Source: Oxalobacteraceae bacterium
Lineage (GTDB): Bacteria > Pseudomonadota > Gammaproteobacteria > Burkholderiales > Burkholderiaceae_D
Assembly (NCBI GenBank): GCA_027490725.1
Contig: JAIXXN010000019.1
Span: 94,188-158,187, forward strand
Length of the DNA: 64,000 bases
Reading direction: 5' to 3'
Position numbers and translations under genes: made by a program. Below are positions 1 through 8,708 of this stretch, in pieces (position 1 is the first letter of the stretch; every line of letters begins with the position of its first letter). Below the pieces are notes generated by a model that worked only from the letters and a program-made list of their open reading frames with translations, did not search any database and was not told the DNA's origin.

Positions 1-448
1 GCTTGCGGGCGATCGCGTACAGGCGGTCCATGTCGACCGGCAGACCGGACAGATAGACCGGGATGATGGCTTTGGTGCGCGGGGTAATCGCTGCTTCCAG
101 CTTGTCCAGATCGAGGTTGCGGGTGATTGGGTCAATGTCGGCAAAGACCGGCGTGGCGCCGACTTCGATGATTACGTTGGCCGTGGCGACCCAGGAAATC
201 GGCGTGGTGATGACTTCATCACCGGGGCCGATGCCGGCGATGCGCAGCGCAATCTCCATGGTGCAGGTGCCGGAATTGAAGGTGCGCACGGGACGGCCAC
301 CGAAGTATTCCGACATCTGGGCTTCGAAGGCTTGTACTTTCGGGCCGCTGGTAATCCAGCCGGAGCGCAGCACCTCGCCGACGGCGGCGATGGTGGCCTC
401 ATCAATGGTGGGCTTGGAGAAGGGCAGGAAAGGCAGGGCAGAGGTCAT
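1..448 (-). CDS. arnB: DegT/DnrJ/EryC1/StrS aminotransferase, ArnB-like (3' end outside window)
   Basis: The reading frame starts with ATG at 448 and runs off the left edge, giving the first 149 residues (MTSALPFLPFSKPTIDEATI...). The opening 'FSKPTIDEATIAAVGEVLRSGWITSGPKVQAFE' style, 'FNSGTCTMEIAL' and 'GDEVITTPISWVATANVI' are typical of PLP-dependent sugar aminotransferases of the DegT family. ArnB makes UDP-4-amino-4-deoxy-L-arabinose from the 4-keto sugar. The PLP lysine lies beyond the window and cannot be checked. It follows an ArnE/F-like gene and an arnT-like gene on the same strand, which favours the lipid A aminoarabinose pathway over another aminosugar route. The assignment to ArnB rather than a relative rests mainly on this context. 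Confidence 0.8.
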   Translation of the reverse strand, partial: MTSALPFLPFSKPTIDEATIAAVGEVLRSGWITSGPKVQAFEAQMSEYFGGRPVRTFNSGTCTMEIALRIAGIGPGDEVITTPISWVATANVIIEVGATPVFADIDPITRNLDLDKLEAAITPRTKAIIPVYLSGLPVDMDRLYAIARK

Positions 449-532
449 AGTTAGCGCTCTAGTAAAGGTCTTGTTTTGTCTGGTACAGAAGCGGCAGATC
501 AGGCAGCCGATCGCCGCATTCTAATTGTTTGC

Positions 533-904
533 TCAGGTCCGCGCCAGTAAGGCGACGCCGACCAGAATCACGAAAATCGCCGCCAGCCGCTGTACGCTGA
601 GCGCTTCGCCGAACAGATACCAGGCGCCGATGGCCGTGACCACATAGCCCAGCGATAGCATGGGATAGGCGATCGAGACATCGACGCGCGACAGGGCGAT
701 GATCCACAGCACCACCGACAGCACGTAACAGGTCAGGCCGCCAATAATGGGCAGCTGGGTGGCGACTTTCAGTCCGACGCTGAACAGATTGCCCAGGGTC
801 AGGTGGATTTCGCCGACATTGCGGGCACCTGCCTTGAGCAGCAACTGGGCGACGGCGTTGAGCAGCACGCCGAACACGATAAAACCGAAGGTGGCAAGAT
901 TCAT
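533..904 (-). CDS. Small EamA/SMR-type flippase subunit, ArnE/ArnF-like
   Basis: A 123-residue protein with four hydrophobic segments (about residues 4-20, 48-68, 76-95 and 100-120) and little soluble sequence. The ending 'YLFGEALSVQRLAAIFVILVGVALL' is typical of small multidrug-resistance/EamA half-transporters. ArnE and ArnF are subunits of this size that flip undecaprenyl-phosphate aminoarabinose across the inner membrane. It sits 33 bases after the arnT-like gene and 84 bases before the ArnB-like gene, so one transcript is likely. Only one such gene is present, so it would act as a homodimer or with a partner elsewhere. A generic small transporter is the alternative. Confidence 0.75.
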   Translation of the reverse strand: MNLATFGFIVFGVLLNAVAQLLLKAGARNVGEIHLTLGNLFSVGLKVATQLPIIGGLTCYVLSVVLWIIALSRVDVSIAYPMLSLGYVVTAIGAWYLFGEALSVQRLAAIFVILVGVALLART

Positions 905-937
905 GCGGAGACGGGTTCTTTCATTCCAAAATAGCGA

Positions 938-2599
938 TTACAGATTTGCCACGACGACGCGGCGAGTATCCTGCACGATCAGGCGCATCACGACGCCCTG
1001 CTGTTTCAGCTCGGCGTATTTGTCCGGGCTCAGGATGGCCAGCGCTTTCACGCCTTGCTGGCGATGTTCCTGCCAGCGCTGGACCCATTGCGCGACGGTG
1101 GGAATCGACAGTTCCGGCTGCTGACGCAGGCCGAAGCTGAATTCATCCCAGTAATCCACTAGAACCACCGGACGGCGCAGGTAGAAGGTCATCGACTGTT
1201 CGTAGGTGGCCACCGAGTAGATCGGCGTGTCCGGGCTCAGCTCGGGACGCATTTTCAGGGCGGCGGTTTTGCCGGCACGCATGGCACCATACGGTTCGAA
1301 GCCGGCCAGAATCAGTTCGGTGGCGGTAAATCCTGCCAGCGCCATGGTCAGCACCGTCAGGTCGCGGCGCAAGTGACGCGCATGCAGCAAGGCTACCGCG
1401 CCGCCGGCTGCGGTGATAATGGCCGCGGCCAGCACCCACGGCTGATAGGCGGCCAGCAGCGCCGTTTCGCTGGCGTGGCGCACGCTGATGTGCAGCATTT
1501 GCGGCACGGCGATGATGCCGCCCACACCGATTACCACCAGCAAGGCGGCGGCGATGATACGGCTGCGCCGTGCGGCTGTTTCCAGATAGGCGGCAATCAA
1601 CAGCGCCAGTGCCGGGAAGATCGGCAATATGTAGCCGGGCAGCTTGGAGCTGGAATAGCTGAAGAAGGTGAAAATGAACACACTCCAGATCAGCAGCAGC
1701 AAACGGGGCTGAAAGCGGCTGTCAGGGCGGCGCCGCACGGCAGCGGCCAGCGACTGCGGCAGTACGCCCAGCCACGGCACTATGCCGGGAATCAGCATCG
1801 CGAAGAAGTAGTACCACGCGCCTTCGCGGTGGTGGGTTTTCAGGAAGAAGCGTTCCCAGTGTTCGTGCACGAAAAAGAAGTGCGGCTGTTCGGGATTGCG
1901 CAGACCCACCAGGACGAACCATGGCGTGGCCACGGCGAAGAACAGCAGCAGGCCTTTGCCCAGATGTAAGCGCTTCCAGATCGCCAAGTCGCCCGACAGC
2001 AGCGAGTACAGCACCAGTACTGCACCCGGCAGCACCAGCCCGATCAGGCCCTTGGCCAGTACGGCCAGCGCCATGCCGACCCAGCACAGCAGCATCCAGT
2101 TGCGTTGCTCGCTGGCGCTGGCATCATCGCGCTGGGCGACCAGCACGGCGCACAGCACGATGGTCATCATCCCGGACAAGCTCATGTCGAGCGAATCGAT
2201 CTGGCCGGAAGCGACCCAGAACAAGCTGGAGCCCAGCGTCAGCGCGGCGTAGAAGCCGACCCGTGCGCCGAATACGCGATGTCCCGCATAACCGGTCAGC
2301 AGCACGCCGCTCAGGCCACACAGCCCGGTCCACAGGCGCGCCTGCCATTCGCCCAGCCCGAAGGCGGCAAAGGACAGCGCATTCATCCAGGTTTGCAGCG
2401 GTGGTTTTTCGAAATATTTGATGCCGTTCAGGCGCGTCGTCACCCAGTCGCCGGTGGCGAACATTTCGCGCGCCATTTCGGCGTAACGGCCTTCATCGGG
2501 CGGTACCAGGGTGCGCACGCCCAGTGCGTACAGCCAGACCAGAACAAAGGCCGCCAGCAGCGACCACAGCACTTTTTTGTTGTTGTACAGATCGTTCAT
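938..2599 (-). CDS. arnT: ArnT-like lipid A aminoarabinose transferase (GT83/PMT family)
   Basis: A 553-residue polytopic membrane glycosyltransferase. The first periplasmic loop has 'VPPDEGRYAEMAREM' (about residues 32-46), the Asp-Glu motif of PMT-fold transferases, followed by 'KYFEKPPLQTW', characteristic of ArnT. About a dozen hydrophobic helices follow, then a soluble periplasmic C-terminal domain (about residues 430-553). ArnT transfers 4-amino-4-deoxy-L-arabinose from undecaprenyl phosphate to lipid A, lowering negative charge and giving resistance to cationic peptides. Its start overlaps the stop codon of the preceding Mth938-like gene, implying translational coupling. Another sugar donor for this family 39/83 enzyme cannot be excluded. 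Confidence 0.85.
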   Translation of the reverse strand: MNDLYNNKKVLWSLLAAFVLVWLYALGVRTLVPPDEGRYAEMAREMFATGDWVTTRLNGIKYFEKPPLQTWMNALSFAAFGLGEWQARLWTGLCGLSGVLLTGYAGHRVFGARVGFYAALTLGSSLFWVASGQIDSLDMSLSGMMTIVLCAVLVAQRDDASASEQRNWMLLCWVGMALAVLAKGLIGLVLPGAVLVLYSLLSGDLAIWKRLHLGKGLLLFFAVATPWFVLVGLRNPEQPHFFFVHEHWERFFLKTHHREGAWYYFFAMLIPGIVPWLGVLPQSLAAAVRRRPDSRFQPRLLLLIWSVFIFTFFSYSSSKLPGYILPIFPALALLIAAYLETAARRSRIIAAALLVVIGVGGIIAVPQMLHISVRHASETALLAAYQPWVLAAAIITAAGGAVALLHARHLRRDLTVLTMALAGFTATELILAGFEPYGAMRAGKTAALKMRPELSPDTPIYSVATYEQSMTFYLRRPVVLVDYWDEFSFGLRQQPELSIPTVAQWVQRWQEHRQQGVKALAILSPDKYAELKQQGVVMRLIVQDTRRVVVANL

Positions 2600-2991
2600 C
2601 AGGCAGTACGTTCCTTGCTGGGTGGAATGATCAGGGCCAGTGTGACCTTGCGGCCCTCGCCCATCAGGATGTTATAAGTACGGCAGGCGGCCTGGCTATC
2701 CATGCATTCGACGCCGATGCGGCGCATGGTCAGGGCGGCCGTCAGGCGCGGGTGGATGAAGCGCTGACGCTCGCCCGTGCCGAGGATGACCACATCGGGC
2801 GCGTCGGCGCCGATCTGGTCGAAATGCTCTGCGGTAATAGATTCGAAGGTGGGGGCGTCCCAGGGACGCGGCGCCACCTCTGGCATGACGATCAGGCTGT
2901 AGTCAAAGCGCTGGGCGTTGATCTCTACGCCAGCGGCATCGTAGCCGGTGACGGTCTGGTATTTCTGGGTATCGCTGGCGTGAAGCTTCAT
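2599..2991 (-). CDS. Mth938-like domain protein (DUF498/NDUFAF3 family)
   Basis: A 130-residue protein from the ATG at 2991 (MKLHASDTQKYQTVTGY...). This start fits the usual family N-terminus; an in-frame ATG at 3069 would add 26 unrelated residues. The sequence 'APDVVILGTGERQRFIHPRLTAALTMRRIGVECMDSQAACRTYNIL' matches the conserved core of the Mth938 fold, which includes human NDUFAF3 and bacterial Xcc1710-type proteins of unknown biochemical role. Its stop codon overlaps the arnT-like start. In betaproteobacteria this small gene is often a housekeeping neighbour of glycosyltransferase genes, so the coupling need not mean shared function. Confidence 0.8.
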   Translation of the reverse strand: MKLHASDTQKYQTVTGYDAAGVEINAQRFDYSLIVMPEVAPRPWDAPTFESITAEHFDQIGADAPDVVILGTGERQRFIHPRLTAALTMRRIGVECMDSQAACRTYNILMGEGRKVTLALIIPPSKERTA

Positions 2992-3215
2992 AGTGATATC
3001 GCAACGGTTGCAGCGCAAGGTGGAGCTCGGGTCTTGCGTTGCGTCTAAAGTCGTCAAAAGAAGTGTCATTGTAGCGGTTTTCCGCCCACTTCCAGTCTGA
3101 AAGGTTGATTAAATGGGATGCTTTCGGCAGAATGGGTCTTTTCGCATTGCAGCACGGACCGGCGCGCGGTTTTAGCAGGTCACAGCGGTTTGCCTCACCA
3201 GAACAGGATTTTATT

Positions 3216-4448
3216 TTGCGACCGATTCAAAAATCGAACAAATTAGCGGAAGTTTGCTACGAGATTCGCGGCCCCGTGCCGGAAAAAGCCCGCCAGATGG
3301 AAGAAGAGGGCCATAAAATTACGAAGTTGAATATCGGCAACTTGGCGGTGTTCGGCTTTGATCCCCCTGATGAAATCGTACAGGATATGAAGATTAACCT
3401 GCCCAATGCGGCCGGTTATACCGATTCCAAGGGCATGTTTGCGCCGCGCAAGGCGGTGGTGCACTACTGCCAGCAGAAAAACATTCCGAATGTGACCATC
3501 GACGATGTGTATCTGGGCAATGGTGCGTCCGAGCTGATCGTGATGGCCATGAACGCATTGCTGAATAACGGCGATGAAGTGCTGGTGCCGGCACCCGACT
3601 ATCCGCTGTGGACGGCGGCGGTCAGTCTGTCCGGCGGCACCCCGGTACACTACATCTGCGACGAACAGCAGGACTGGTATCCCGATATCGAGGATATGCG
3701 CCGCAAGATTACCCCGAATACCCGCGCCATCGTGGTCATCAACCCGAACAACCCGACCGGTGCGCTGTATCCGGTGGAATTGCTGCAGCAGATCATCGCG
3801 CTGGCGCGCGAGCACCAGCTGATCATCTACGCCGATGAAATCTATGACAAGGTGCTGTACGACGGCGCCCAGCACGTCTCGATCGCCTCGCTGGCGGACG
3901 ATGTGCTGTTCGTAACCTTTAACGGTCTGTCGAAAAACTACCGCGCCTGCGGCTATCGCGCCGGCTGGATGATCGTCTCCGGCCAGAAGGATCATGCCAA
4001 AGACTATATCGAGGGCCTGAACATGCTGGCGTCGATGCGCCTGTGCGCTAATGCGCCGGGCCAGTTTGCGATCCAGACTGCACTCGGCGGCTACCAGTCG
4101 ATCGACGATCTGGTGGGGCCGGGCGGACGGCTGCTGAAACAGCGCGATCTGGCCTACAAGCTGCTGACCGAGATACCCGGGGTGACTTGCGTCAAGCCGA
4201 AGGCGGCGCTGTACATGTTCCCGCGCCTCGATCCGAAAATCTACCCGATCGCCGACGACCAGCAATTCGCCTACGAGCTGCTGGCCGAAACCAAGGTGCT
4301 GATCGTGCAGGGCAGCGGTTTTAACTGGATCGCACCCGACCACTTCCGGGTCGTGTTCCTGCCGAATTCGGACGATATGATCGAAGCCTTCGGCCGTATC
4401 GCTAAGTTCATGGAAGGCTACCGGAAACGCCACGGCGCCAGCTTCTAA
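3216..4448 (+). CDS. alaA: AlaA-type pyridoxal phosphate aminotransferase (alanine/valine-forming)
   Basis: A class I/II aminotransferase of 410 residues. The frame is open further upstream, but family members begin exactly at 'RPIQKSNKLAEVCYEIRGPV', and a TTG at 3216 with AGGA six bases upstream fits, so I choose that start. 'INPNNPTGALYP' binds the cofactor, 'YADEIYDKVLYD' holds the Asp and Tyr that contact PLP, and 'FNGLSKNYRACGYRAGWM' carries the Schiff-base lysine. E. coli AlaA (YfbQ) makes alanine from pyruvate and glutamate. The gene is 21 bases before homoserine dehydrogenase and probably cotranscribed, an arrangement common in Burkholderiales. Confidence 0.88.
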   Translation: MRPIQKSNKLAEVCYEIRGPVPEKARQMEEEGHKITKLNIGNLAVFGFDPPDEIVQDMKINLPNAAGYTDSKGMFAPRKAVVHYCQQKNIPNVTIDDVYLGNGASELIVMAMNALLNNGDEVLVPAPDYPLWTAAVSLSGGTPVHYICDEQQDWYPDIEDMRRKITPNTRAIVVINPNNPTGALYPVELLQQIIALAREHQLIIYADEIYDKVLYDGAQHVSIASLADDVLFVTFNGLSKNYRACGYRAGWMIVSGQKDHAKDYIEGLNMLASMRLCANAPGQFAIQTALGGYQSIDDLVGPGGRLLKQRDLAYKLLTEIPGVTCVKPKAALYMFPRLDPKIYPIADDQQFAYELLAETKVLIVQGSGFNWIAPDHFRVVFLPNSDDMIEAFGRIAKFMEGYRKRHGASF

Positions 4449-4469
4449 CTCAACATAGAAACGATTTAT

Positions 4470-5792
4470 ATGAAATCCATCAAAGTAGGTTTGCTCGGCG
4501 TCGGTAACGTCGGTTCCGGTACGTTCAATGTGTTGCAGCGTAATCAGGAAGAAATCCGTCGTCGCGCCGGTCGCGGTATCGAAGTGGTGGCAGTGTCGGC
4601 CCGTAATCTGGAGCGCGCCAAGGAACGTACCGGTGGCCAGGTCAAAGTGGTGGCGGATCCCTTCGACATCGTCAATGATCCGGAAATCGATATCGTGGTG
4701 GAGTTGATCGGTGGTTACGATCAGGCCAAAGCACTGGTCATGCAGGCGATTGCCAATGGCAAGCATGTGGTGACCGCCAACAAGGCGCTGCTGGCCGTGC
4801 ATGGCAACGAGATTTTCGCTGCGGCGCAAGCCAAGGGCGTGATGGTGGCCTTCGAAGCAGCCGTTGCCGGCGGCATCCCGATCATCAAGGCGCTGCGCGA
4901 AGGTCTGACTGCCAACCGCATCGAATGGCTGGCCGGGATCATCAACGGCACTACCAACTTCATCCTGTCCGAAATGCGGGACAAGGGTCTCGATTTCGCC
5001 ACCGTGCTGAAGCAGGCGCAGGAACTCGGCTATGCCGAAGCCGATCCGACCTTCGACATCGAAGGCGTGGATGCTGCGCACAAGGCCACGATCATGTCGG
5101 CGATTGCCTTCGGGATTCCGGTGCAGTTCGATAAGGCCTATGTGGAAGGGATTTCGAATCTGAACGCGATCGATATCCGCTACGCCGAACAACTGGGCTA
5201 CCGCATCAAGCTGCTGGGCATTGCCAAGCGTGCCAAGGTGAATGGCGTGGAAGGCGTGGAACTGCGCGTACATCCGACCCTGATCCCGAGCAAACGCCTG
5301 ATCGCCAATGTGCAAGGGGCGCTGAATGCGGTGCTGGTGCAGGGCGATGCCGTGGGCGCGACGCTGTACTACGGCAAAGGTGCCGGTTCCGAACCGACTG
5401 CTTCGGCCGTGATCGCTGATCTGGTCGACATCACCCGTCTGGCGACTGCCGATGCCGAGCACCGTGTGCCGCATCTGGCGTTCCAGCCGAACGAGATGAC
5501 CAATATCGAGATTCTGCCGATGGCGGAAATCACCACCAGCTACTACCTGCGTATGAACGTCAGCGATCAGCCGGGCGTACTGGCGGATCTGACCCGGATT
5601 CTGGCCGACGCCACCATCTCGATTGACGCCATGATGCAGAAGGAACCGGCGGACGGCGAAACCCGTACCGACATCATCTTCCTGACCCACCAGACCCAGG
5701 AAAAGCATGTGCTGGCAGCGATCGCCAAGATCGAAGGGCTGGCCACGGTGTGCGGTAGTGTGACCAAGATCCGTCTGGAAAATCTGGCCTGA
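4470..5792 (+). CDS. hom: Homoserine dehydrogenase
   Basis: A 440-residue monofunctional homoserine dehydrogenase reducing aspartate semialdehyde to homoserine for threonine and methionine synthesis. The N-terminus 'KVGLLGVGNVGSG' is the NAD(P)-binding glycine loop; 'VVTANKALLA' and 'INGTTNFILSEM' are family signatures; 'EADPTFDIEGVDAAHK' includes the catalytic region. The last 85 residues ('YYLRMNVSDQPGVLADLTRILADATISIDAM') form an ACT domain, usually the site of threonine feedback inhibition. Threonine synthase often follows hom in this order, but here the next gene is on the other strand and unrelated. Confidence 0.95.
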   Translation: MKSIKVGLLGVGNVGSGTFNVLQRNQEEIRRRAGRGIEVVAVSARNLERAKERTGGQVKVVADPFDIVNDPEIDIVVELIGGYDQAKALVMQAIANGKHVVTANKALLAVHGNEIFAAAQAKGVMVAFEAAVAGGIPIIKALREGLTANRIEWLAGIINGTTNFILSEMRDKGLDFATVLKQAQELGYAEADPTFDIEGVDAAHKATIMSAIAFGIPVQFDKAYVEGISNLNAIDIRYAEQLGYRIKLLGIAKRAKVNGVEGVELRVHPTLIPSKRLIANVQGALNAVLVQGDAVGATLYYGKGAGSEPTASAVIADLVDITRLATADAEHRVPHLAFQPNEMTNIEILPMAEITTSYYLRMNVSDQPGVLADLTRILADATISIDAMMQKEPADGETRTDIIFLTHQTQEKHVLAAIAKIEGLATVCGSVTKIRLENLA

Positions 5793-5871
5793 TCGTGATC
5801 CTGAGTGCGGGCCGGCGCTGGCACAGCGCGGGCGCCGCGCTCGCTATGGTCGTGGTGTCGCAGGGCCGGCC

Positions 5872-6210
5872 TCAGGCCGGGCCGACATCCATACCGTCAT
5901 ACGATTCCAGTTGCTGGGCCTCGGCAAAACGGTAGAACTCCTGATTGCGGGCATGCAGCGTATCGACCGTGTGCAGTTCGACTTTTTCAATTTGCAGCCA
6001 CCATAGTGCGGGCTGCTCGGCTTCCGGCTTGGAGTCGAAAATACCCACCTGATGGTAACCCTGTGCCTGCAGCAGTTTGCCGGCCGCGACCAGTTTGGCC
6101 TGATCCGGATCAGCGAAAAAATAACCCCAGGTGAGCGGTTTGCTGATGTCCCACGGGGCGTTCTGTTTCATGTCGGCGAACAGGCCGAGCATATCTTCTC
6201 TGGAAATCAT
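5872..6210 (-). CDS. RraB-family (regulator of RNase E) protein
   Basis: A 112-residue soluble acidic protein starting MISREDMLGLFADMKQ. The layout, with an N-terminal helix, then 'PLTWGYFFADPDQAKLVAAGKLLQAQGYHQVGIF' and a second half 'WWLQIEKVELHTVDTLHARNQEFYRFAEAQQLESYDGMDVGP', matches the RraB fold, in which duplicated ferredoxin-like halves end in a conserved 'YDGMDVG'-like tail. RraB in enterobacteria binds and inhibits RNase E; the betaproteobacterial relatives are not characterised to my knowledge. It stands alone between hom and the tctE-like kinase gene, facing away from hom. Confidence 0.75.
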   Translation of the reverse strand: MISREDMLGLFADMKQNAPWDISKPLTWGYFFADPDQAKLVAAGKLLQAQGYHQVGIFDSKPEAEQPALWWLQIEKVELHTVDTLHARNQEFYRFAEAQQLESYDGMDVGPA

Positions 6211-6249
6211 GGCGTGCTTTCAATAGCGGTGTCGAAGTAAGCCGCGATT

Positions 6250-7806
6250 TTACCCGAGTCGCGCGGCTGCCGGCGTGCTGGCTGCCGTGACAGCGGAAAT
6301 TGCGGCGCCGGTGGCCGCCGCAAAGCTGATCTGCACTTTCAAGCCGCGCGCCGTGTCGGCTGCGGGATGGAGGTCCGAGAGGCTGATGCTGGCGCCATGC
6401 AGGCTGGCGATATCACGTACGATGGCCAGCCCCAGTCCGGCACCGCCCGGGTTGCGTTCCAGCGTGGCGCTGGCGCGGTAGAACGGCGCAAACACCCGCT
6501 CCCGTTCTGCGGCGGGGATGCCCTGTCCACTATCTTCCACTTCCAGCAGCACGCGCTGGCCCGCTTCGCGCACCCGCAGTGTCACGCTGCCGCCCAGCGG
6601 CGTATAGCGCAGCGCATTGTCGGCCAGATTGGCGATCAGTTCGTGCAGCAGGAAGGCCTGTCCATCGACGGCGCATTCGTGCTCCGCCTCCAGCGCCAGA
6701 TCGATCTGCTTGCTGACCGCTGCCATCGCCAGTTCCAGCCCCACCTGACGGGCGATATCGCGTAGCGCCACCCGCTCGATACGGTTACTGGCGTCGTCCA
6801 GATCGCCGCCATGTTCGATGCGCGCCAGCGTCAGCAGGCGATTGGCCAGATTGATGGCCGAGTCGGTGGTGTTGGCGATGCTATGCACAATGTCGCGCAG
6901 CGTGGCGCGTAACTGTTCGCTGTCGCCGCCGGGACGGTCGCAGGCGCGCAGCGCCAGTTCGGCCTGGGTTTTCAGCACCGTCAGCGGCGTGCGTAACTGG
7001 TGCGAGGCATCGGCGATAAAGCGGCGCTGGCTGCTGATCAGAATCTGCAGGCGTGCGCGCGAACTGTTCATGGCCGCCACCAGTGGCCGCACCTCGCGGT
7101 GCACCAGGGCCGGATCGACATCCGAGCTGTCATTCAGAGGCCGGCTTTCCACCGCCAGCTTGAGGCGCATCAGCGGCTGCAGTACCAGTCGCACTGCAAA
7201 CCACACCAGCAGGGCCAGTGCCAGCAGCAGCAAGGCCTGCCATGTCAGGGTGTCGAACAGGATCTGGTTAGACAGGCCGCGCCGTGCTTCCAGTGTTTCA
7301 CCCACCTGAATCAGGGCGATACCGCGCATCGAATCGTCATACACCGGTTGCAGCAGGGCGGCAATCCGCACCGGCTGGCCGTTGTAGTTGGCATGGTAGA
7401 AGCGCACTAGCGCCGGATAGGCTTCCGAGCGTGGTACGTTGGCCGGGACCGCGGGCAGATCACCATAGCCGGACACGGTTTCGCCATTGATGCCGGTGAC
7501 TTTGTAGTAGATCCGTCCCAGCGTATCGGTCTCGAACGAGTCGAGTGCCACATACGGCACATCGGCCACCACCTTGCCGTCGACGATGGTGACCCGCTCG
7601 GCCAGTGCGCGGGTCGACGATAGTAGCGAGCGATCGTAGGCCACATCGGCGGCGGCGATGGCGTTGCGGTACACCAGATAGGTATTCAGCGTGACCAGTA
7701 CCAGCAATGGGCCCAGCAGCCAGCGCAGCAACTGTCCGCGCAAGCTGCCCTGCGTGGCGTCGGCGTGTTTGCCAAAGCGGCGTGCGAGCGTGGCCAGCCA
7801 GTGCAT
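6250..7806 (-). CDS. tctE: TctE-like sensor histidine kinase
   Basis: A 518-residue inner-membrane histidine kinase. A first membrane helix (about residues 27-46) is followed by a periplasmic sensor of about 135 residues resembling the 2CSK_N domain of TctE kinases, then a second helix (about 188-208) and HAMP-like linker. His269 in 'ADASHQLRTPLTV' is the phosphorylated residue; 'ELIANLADNALRYTP' is the N box; 'DSGQGIP' and 'GGAGLGLAIV' are ATP-lid motifs. TctE senses tricarboxylates in characterised systems. The gene starts 10 bases after the response regulator stop, and the divergent genes encode a porin and solute uptake proteins, the probable targets. Confidence 0.9.
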   Translation of the reverse strand: MHWLATLARRFGKHADATQGSLRGQLLRWLLGPLLVLVTLNTYLVYRNAIAAADVAYDRSLLSSTRALAERVTIVDGKVVADVPYVALDSFETDTLGRIYYKVTGINGETVSGYGDLPAVPANVPRSEAYPALVRFYHANYNGQPVRIAALLQPVYDDSMRGIALIQVGETLEARRGLSNQILFDTLTWQALLLLALALLVWFAVRLVLQPLMRLKLAVESRPLNDSSDVDPALVHREVRPLVAAMNSSRARLQILISSQRRFIADASHQLRTPLTVLKTQAELALRACDRPGGDSEQLRATLRDIVHSIANTTDSAINLANRLLTLARIEHGGDLDDASNRIERVALRDIARQVGLELAMAAVSKQIDLALEAEHECAVDGQAFLLHELIANLADNALRYTPLGGSVTLRVREAGQRVLLEVEDSGQGIPAAERERVFAPFYRASATLERNPGGAGLGLAIVRDIASLHGASISLSDLHPAADTARGLKVQISFAAATGAAISAVTAASTPAAARLG

Positions 7807-7816
7807 AGTGTCTGGA

Positions 7817-8509
7817 CTAGGCGGCGGGGCGCGGCTGCAGCAGATAGCCGATGCCGCGCAGGGTGGTGATTACGGCCGCGTCAGGTAGCGCGAGGTCGAG
7901 TTTCTTGCGCACCCGGTGGATATACAGTTCGATGGCGTCCAGATTGGCGTCGTCGGCCAGTGCAAACACTTCGTCGAACAGCTTTTCCTTGGAGACGGCG
8001 CGGCCGGTACGGGTAATCAGGGTTTCCAGCACGGCGTGTTCGCGCGGCGTCAGCGCCAGCGCATTGCCGCCATAGCTGAACATGCGGGTGATGGTATCGA
8101 AACTGAGTGCGCCGCAGTGGTGCACCAGCGCCTCGTTACCGACGCTGCGGCGCAGCAGCGCTTTCACGCGCGCCTCCAGTTCCGCCAGTTCGAACGGTTT
8201 GGCCAGATAGTCGTCGGCACCCAGATTCAGGCCCTGTACGCGGTCTTCCAGGCCGCCGCGTGCGGTCAGGATCAGCACCGGGGTCTGGCCGCGCGGGGCG
8301 CTGCGCGCGCGCAGGCGTTTCAGTACTTCCAGACCATCCATGCGCGGCAGGGTCAGGTCGAGGATCACCAGCGCATAGTCCTGGGTGTGCAGCAGGGCAT
8401 CGGCATCGGCGCCGTTGTCGGCGCATTCCACCGTCAGGTTGGCCTCGCGCAGGGCTTTGGCCAGCCAGTGCGACAGCTCGGTGTGGTCTTCTACTAACAG
8501 TATGCGCAT
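7817..8509 (-). CDS. tctD: TctD-like OmpR-family response regulator
   Basis: A 230-residue response regulator. The receiver domain has the acidic pair at the N-terminus ('LLVEDHT'), phospho-acceptor Asp51 in 'LVILDLTLPRMDG' and the conserved lysine in 'DDYLAKPFELAELEAR'. The C-terminal winged helix ('ALTPREHAVLETLITRTGRAVSKEKLFDEVF...IELYIHRVRKKL') is OmpR/PhoB type. It is the first gene of a two-gene operon with the tctE-like kinase and lies 199 bases from the divergent porin gene, whose promoter it probably controls together with its own. Confidence 0.92.
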   Translation of the reverse strand: MRILLVEDHTELSHWLAKALREANLTVECADNGADADALLHTQDYALVILDLTLPRMDGLEVLKRLRARSAPRGQTPVLILTARGGLEDRVQGLNLGADDYLAKPFELAELEARVKALLRRSVGNEALVHHCGALSFDTITRMFSYGGNALALTPREHAVLETLITRTGRAVSKEKLFDEVFALADDANLDAIELYIHRVRKKLDLALPDAAVITTLRGIGYLLQPRPAA

Positions 8510-8708
8510 AATCTCTTGCTAACTAATATGAATCGGTCCAGTGTATGAAGACGCATGATGGTCGCCAGTCCGGCAAAAGGGAAGTGTCTGCGGGTTTTGT
8601 GGTTGTGGGGCGACACTGAAAGGGAATTGAAAGGAAGCAAATCCTATAGTGGGCAGCCTGATTGGAAATATCAGGCATCACACATAACTATATCTCTCGG
8701 AGACTTGT
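8510..8708. promoter_or_regulatory. Divergent control region between tctD-like and porin genes
   Basis: This 199-base spacer must hold both divergent promoters. A small inverted repeat, CCTGAT at 8657-8662 and ATCAGG at 8670-8675, lies 34 bases before the porin start and could be in the leader. A ribosome binding site (CGGAGA) precedes the porin ATG. I could not pick a convincing -35/-10 pair or a TctD direct repeat by eye. Confidence 0.4.

Noticed and set aside
3243..5708. An 821-codon open frame on the minus strand, antisense to the aminotransferase and hom genes
   Set aside because: It is His/Gln/Arg-rich, matches no family, and mirrors two well-supported genes; long antisense frames are expected in GC-rich DNA.
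5793..5871. Threonine synthase expected after hom
   Set aside because: The 79 bases after hom hold no start of thrC; the next gene is RraB-like on the other strand.
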